This document shows positions 62,015-64,000 of a DNA stretch of 64,000 bases, one piece after another. Source of the DNA: Paenibacillus sp. (GTDB taxonomy: Bacteria > Bacillota > Bacilli > Paenibacillales > YIM-B00363). Positions within the stretch are counted from its first letter, which is position 1, and each line of letters starts with the position of its first letter. The translations under genes were made by a program, and so were the position numbers. Location: assembly GCF_031177825.1 (NCBI RefSeq), contig NZ_JAPSKE010000014.1:83938-147937 (forward strand), in the 5' to 3' direction. Below the pieces are notes generated by a model. It was given only the letters and a program-made list of their open reading frames with translations, did no database searches and was not told the origin of the DNA.

Positions 62015-62379
62015 GACGCGCCTCCCGCCCGAAGGCCGGCGTTCGCGAGCAGCGGTCCGGCGCAAGCGGACGCCGCGGCATACGTCGCCGCGGCGACGTA
62101 ACGGCCGTCCGCCAGCAGCGTCCATGCCTCCAAGCCGAAGGCGGACATCGTCGTGAATGCGCCGAGAAAGCCCGAGGCGGCGCCCTGGTACGCGGCGGAA
62201 GACTTGTCCTCCGCCGAGAAACGGGCGGACATCCACCCGAGCGCATAGGCGCCGATCAGATTCGCGGCCAAGGTCGCGTACGGGAATCCGCCGGCCGACG
62301 CCGGAGCCAGCCATACGCCGAGCCCCCAACGGGAGACGGCCCCCGCCGCTCCGCCCGCGGCAATCCATCCGTATCGCAT
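62011..62379 (-). CDS. crcB: Fluoride ion transporter CrcB, first gene
   Basis: A 122-residue CrcB/Fluc protein. It shows GGAAGAVSRWGLGVW, FPYATLAANLIGAYALGW (pore asparagine) and GFLGAFTTMSAFGLEAWTL, with four hydrophobic segments. The ATG at 62379 follows GGAGGTG. Its stop overlaps the start of the second crcB by four bases. I looked upstream for a fluoride riboswitch core and did not find one. Confidence 0.88.
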   Translation of the reverse strand: MRYGWIAAGGAAGAVSRWGLGVWLAPASAGGFPYATLAANLIGAYALGWMSARFSAEDKSSAAYQGAASGFLGAFTTMSAFGLEAWTLLADGRYVAAATYAAASACAGPLLANAGLRAGGAS

Positions 62380-62394
62380 GGCAGCACCTCCGAG

Positions 62395-62424
62395 TTGACT
62401 TTGAATCCAAGGCCGACGTAAGAT
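62395..62424 (+). promoter_or_regulatory. Promoter of the rhodanese gene
   Basis: TTGACT at 62395-62400 and TAAGAT at 62419-62424, spacing 18, about 48 bases before the start. It lies in the divergent region with crcB. Confidence 0.45.
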
Positions 62425-62471
62425 GATGGCAGACTTCGCATCCTACATTGACAACCGAAAGGAGCGCAACG

Positions 62472-62774
62472 ATGAGCGATATGCGCACGATCGAACCCGA
62501 ACACTTAGCGCGCCGGCTCGACGCAGGCGAGACGGTATGCATTATCGACGTCCGCGAAGACGAGGAAGTGGCCGCAGGCATGATCCCGGGAGCCCGGCAC
62601 ATTCCGATGGGCACGATCCCGGATCGGCTCGCGGACATTCCCCGCGACGGCGAAGTCGTCCTCGTCTGCCGCAGCGGCGCCCGCAGCGGCCGCGTCTACG
62701 AGTATCTCACCGCCCAAGGGTATGCGAACCTGGTCAATATGAACGGCGGCATGATGGCTTGGGAGAGCCGCTGA
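62472..62774 (+). CDS. Rhodanese-like domain protein
   Basis: A 100-residue single-domain rhodanese. It has CIIDVREDEEVAAGMIPGA (about 23-41), VLVCRSGARSGRV with the active cysteine and the CRSGARS loop (about 63-75), and NMNGGMMAWE at the end. It would move sulfane sulfur or sense redox state. The ATG at 62472 follows AAAGGAG. Divergent from crcB and convergent with aroK. Confidence 0.92.
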   Translation: MSDMRTIEPEHLARRLDAGETVCIIDVREDEEVAAGMIPGARHIPMGTIPDRLADIPRDGEVVLVCRSGARSGRVYEYLTAQGYANLVNMNGGMMAWESR

Positions 62775-62777
62775 CCG

Positions 62778-63302
62778 TCACGCCCGGCGCGACAAGCCCG
62801 TCCGCTCGATAATGCTCTCCACCGTCTCCCTTACGTTGCTGCGCGACGTATCGACGACGAGGTGGGCGAAATCGTACGCGTTCTTCCGCTCCTCGAGGAG
62901 CCGATGAACGCGTTCTTCTTTATCTCCTGCGAGCAGCGGCCGATTCGCGTCGCCCCGAAGACGCGCCAGCAGCACGTCCGGCGGTGCGGTCAGGGCGACG
63001 ACGAAGCCGCCCTCCAGCATCGTCTCTCGGTTCGCTGGACGGAGCACGGCGCCGCCGCCCGTCGAGACGACCTGCCGCGAACCCGCCAAGACGCTCCGCA
63101 GCACCGTCGCCTCCGCGTCGCGGAAATACGCTTCTCCTTCTTCCTCGAACAGCTGCGGGATCGATCGACCCTCCCGTTCGACCACGGCCGCGTCGGTGTC
63201 GACGAACCGCCAACCGAGACGTTCCGCGAGCGCCGACCCGACGGTCGATTTCCCCGTTCCCATAAAACCGATCATCACGATGTTACGGTTGCTTGCGTTC
63301 AA
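62778..63302 (-). CDS. aroK: Shikimate kinase
   Basis: A 174-residue kinase that makes shikimate 3-phosphate, the substrate of the nearby EPSP synthase. It has the P-loop IGFMGTGKSTVGSALAERLG (about 11-30), DTDAAVVEREGRSI (about 35-48), STGGGAVLRP (about 79-88) and the lid arginine in RGDANRPLLAG. The start is TTG at 63302 behind GGGGAACG; the next ATG at about residue 10 would cut into the family N-terminus. aroA lies 1.2 kb away. Confidence 0.95.
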   Translation of the reverse strand: MNASNRNIVMIGFMGTGKSTVGSALAERLGWRFVDTDAAVVEREGRSIPQLFEEEGEAYFRDAEATVLRSVLAGSRQVVSTGGGAVLRPANRETMLEGGFVVALTAPPDVLLARLRGDANRPLLAGDKEERVHRLLEERKNAYDFAHLVVDTSRSNVRETVESIIERTGLSRRA

Positions 63303-63365
63303 TGGTCGTTCCCCGTCCCCATTTTTTTCACATCATACCATAGCGCGCGCGGACCGAACAGCCCG

Positions 63366-63406
63366 AAAAAAGAAGCCTCCCGCCCGCGTCTCGCGGTCGG
63401 AAGGCT
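63366..63406 (-). terminator. gndA terminator
   Basis: On the minus strand GAGCCTTCCG-ACCGCG-AGA-CGCGGGCGGGAGGCTTC forms a long stem with a few mismatches, followed by TTTTTTC. Confidence 0.75.
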
Positions 63407-63420
63407 CAGGGGGGCGCGGC

Positions 63421-64000
63421 TTACTGCATCCACTCGAAGTGGAACGTCCCTTCTTTGTCCACGCGCTCGAACGTGTGCGCGCCGAAGTAGTCGCGCTGCG
63501 CCTGCAGCAGGTTCGCCGGCAGCCGCTCCGTCCGGTACGAGTCGTAATACGCCAGCGCCGACGAGAACGACGGCGTCGGGATGCCGCGCTGCACGGCCGT
63601 CGCGACGACGTTCCGCCAAGCGTCCTGGTACTTCTCGACCGCATTCTTGAAGTAGTCGTCGAGCAGCAGGTTCTTCAGCTCCGGATCGCGGTTGTACGCG
63701 TCCGTAATGTTCTGCAGGAACTGCGCGCGGATGATGCAGCCGCCGCGGAAAATTTTCGCGATCTCGCCGTATTGGAGGTTCCAACCGTAATGCTCGGACG
63801 CCGCCCGCATCTGCGCGAAGCCTTGCGCATACGAGCAAATTTTGCTCGCGTACAGCGCGCGGCGCACCTGCTCGATGAACTCGGCTTTGTTGACTTCCGC
63901 GTGGCTCGCCACCGGACCGCTTAGGATCTTGCTCGCTTCGACGCGCTCTTGCTTCATCGAGGACAGGAAGCGCGCGAAGACGGATTCCGTAATGATCGAC
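63421..64000 (-). CDS. gndA: 6-phosphogluconate dehydrogenase, decarboxylating (3' part)
   Basis: The last 192 codons of a 6-phosphogluconate dehydrogenase that runs past the right edge of the window. In-frame sequence to the edge reads [17 protein letters not shown] and continues into the helical C-terminal domain ([38 protein letters not shown]), ending in a peptide that reaches into the partner's active site (TFHFEWMQ). The enzyme makes ribulose 5-phosphate, CO2 and NADPH, feeding the epimerase rpe. The 5' part with the Rossmann motif is outside. Confidence 0.93.
   Translation of the reverse strand, partial: SIITESVFARFLSSMKQERVEASKILSGPVASHAEVNKAEFIEQVRRALYASKICSYAQGFAQMRAASEHYGWNLQYGEIAKIFRGGCIIRAQFLQNITDAYNRDPELKNLLLDDYFKNAVEKYQDAWRNVVATAVQRGIPTPSFSSALAYYDSYRTERLPANLLQAQRDYFGAHTFERVDKEGTFHFEWMQ

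Noticed and set aside
62380..62471. Fluoride riboswitch upstream of crcB, prompted by a GATGATGGCAG stretch
   Set aside because: That stretch is on the strand leading to the rhodanese gene, and the paired core of the motif is missing.

Overview
The window looks like a high-GC (roughly 60 %) Paenibacillaceae chromosome: an endospore-forming Firmicute with Bacillus-type operons (spoVM, spoVIF, remA, ylbF/ylbG, ylaN, ccpA), strong AGGAGG ribosome-binding sites and frequent TTG/GTG starts. All 58 protein-coding loci below were read from translations, motifs, start sites and neighbour order. No tRNA, rRNA, insertion sequence, prophage or CRISPR array was seen.

Layout. 0.1-2.2 kb: an SOS cassette (YolD-like protein and a UvrX/YqjW-type Y-family polymerase) behind two LexA-like boxes, then spoVIF. 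2.5-29.9 kb: the yloA-recG region of Bacillus in reverse order (recG, DegV/FakB, FakA, Asp23, rpmB divergent, spoVM, rpe, rsgA, prkC, prpC, rlmN, rsmB, fmt, def, priA, coaBC, rpoZ, gmk, remA, yicC, a methionine/folate fusion enzyme, a Ca2+-type P-ATPase, and divergent rqcH). These serve ribosome maturation, translation start, replication restart, nucleotide and CoA supply, PASTA-kinase signalling and lipid precursor salvage. The gene thiN, which in Bacillus subtilis lies between rpe and spoVM, is absent here. 30-34.2 kb: UDP-glucuronate synthesis (galU, ugd), a PHP phosphoesterase and a LysR regulator. 34.3-36.8 kb: an unknown protein, ylbG, a frameshifted asparaginase, ylbF. 36.8-40.4 kb: an XPB-type helicase with a partner protein that carries a copy of the helicase's own N-terminal module. 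40.4-48 kb: CBS protein, M20 peptidase, YugN, ftsW, a second Asp23, ylaN, an HPr-like protein without the catalytic histidine, an M29 aminopeptidase and a diguanylate cyclase. 48-52.1 kb: rpsD with a structured leader, and a class A PBP. 52.2-59.7 kb: mtnN, ccpA, a small zinc-ribbon protein, a DJ-1 protein, ptsI and a NagE-type EIICBA, and a protein with 30-residue tandem repeats. 59.8-64 kb: CoA-binding protein, aroA, two crcB genes, a rhodanese, aroK, and the 3' part of gndA running off the window.

Most interesting leads: the XPB/partner pair with an internally visible shared domain; the His-less HPr-like protein near ccpA and a PTS operon that lacks ptsH; the tandem-repeat protein; the divergent EPSP synthase active-site motif; and the leader of rpsD. 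Most of the rest is conserved housekeeping sequence, so no wholly new multi-gene system is claimed.
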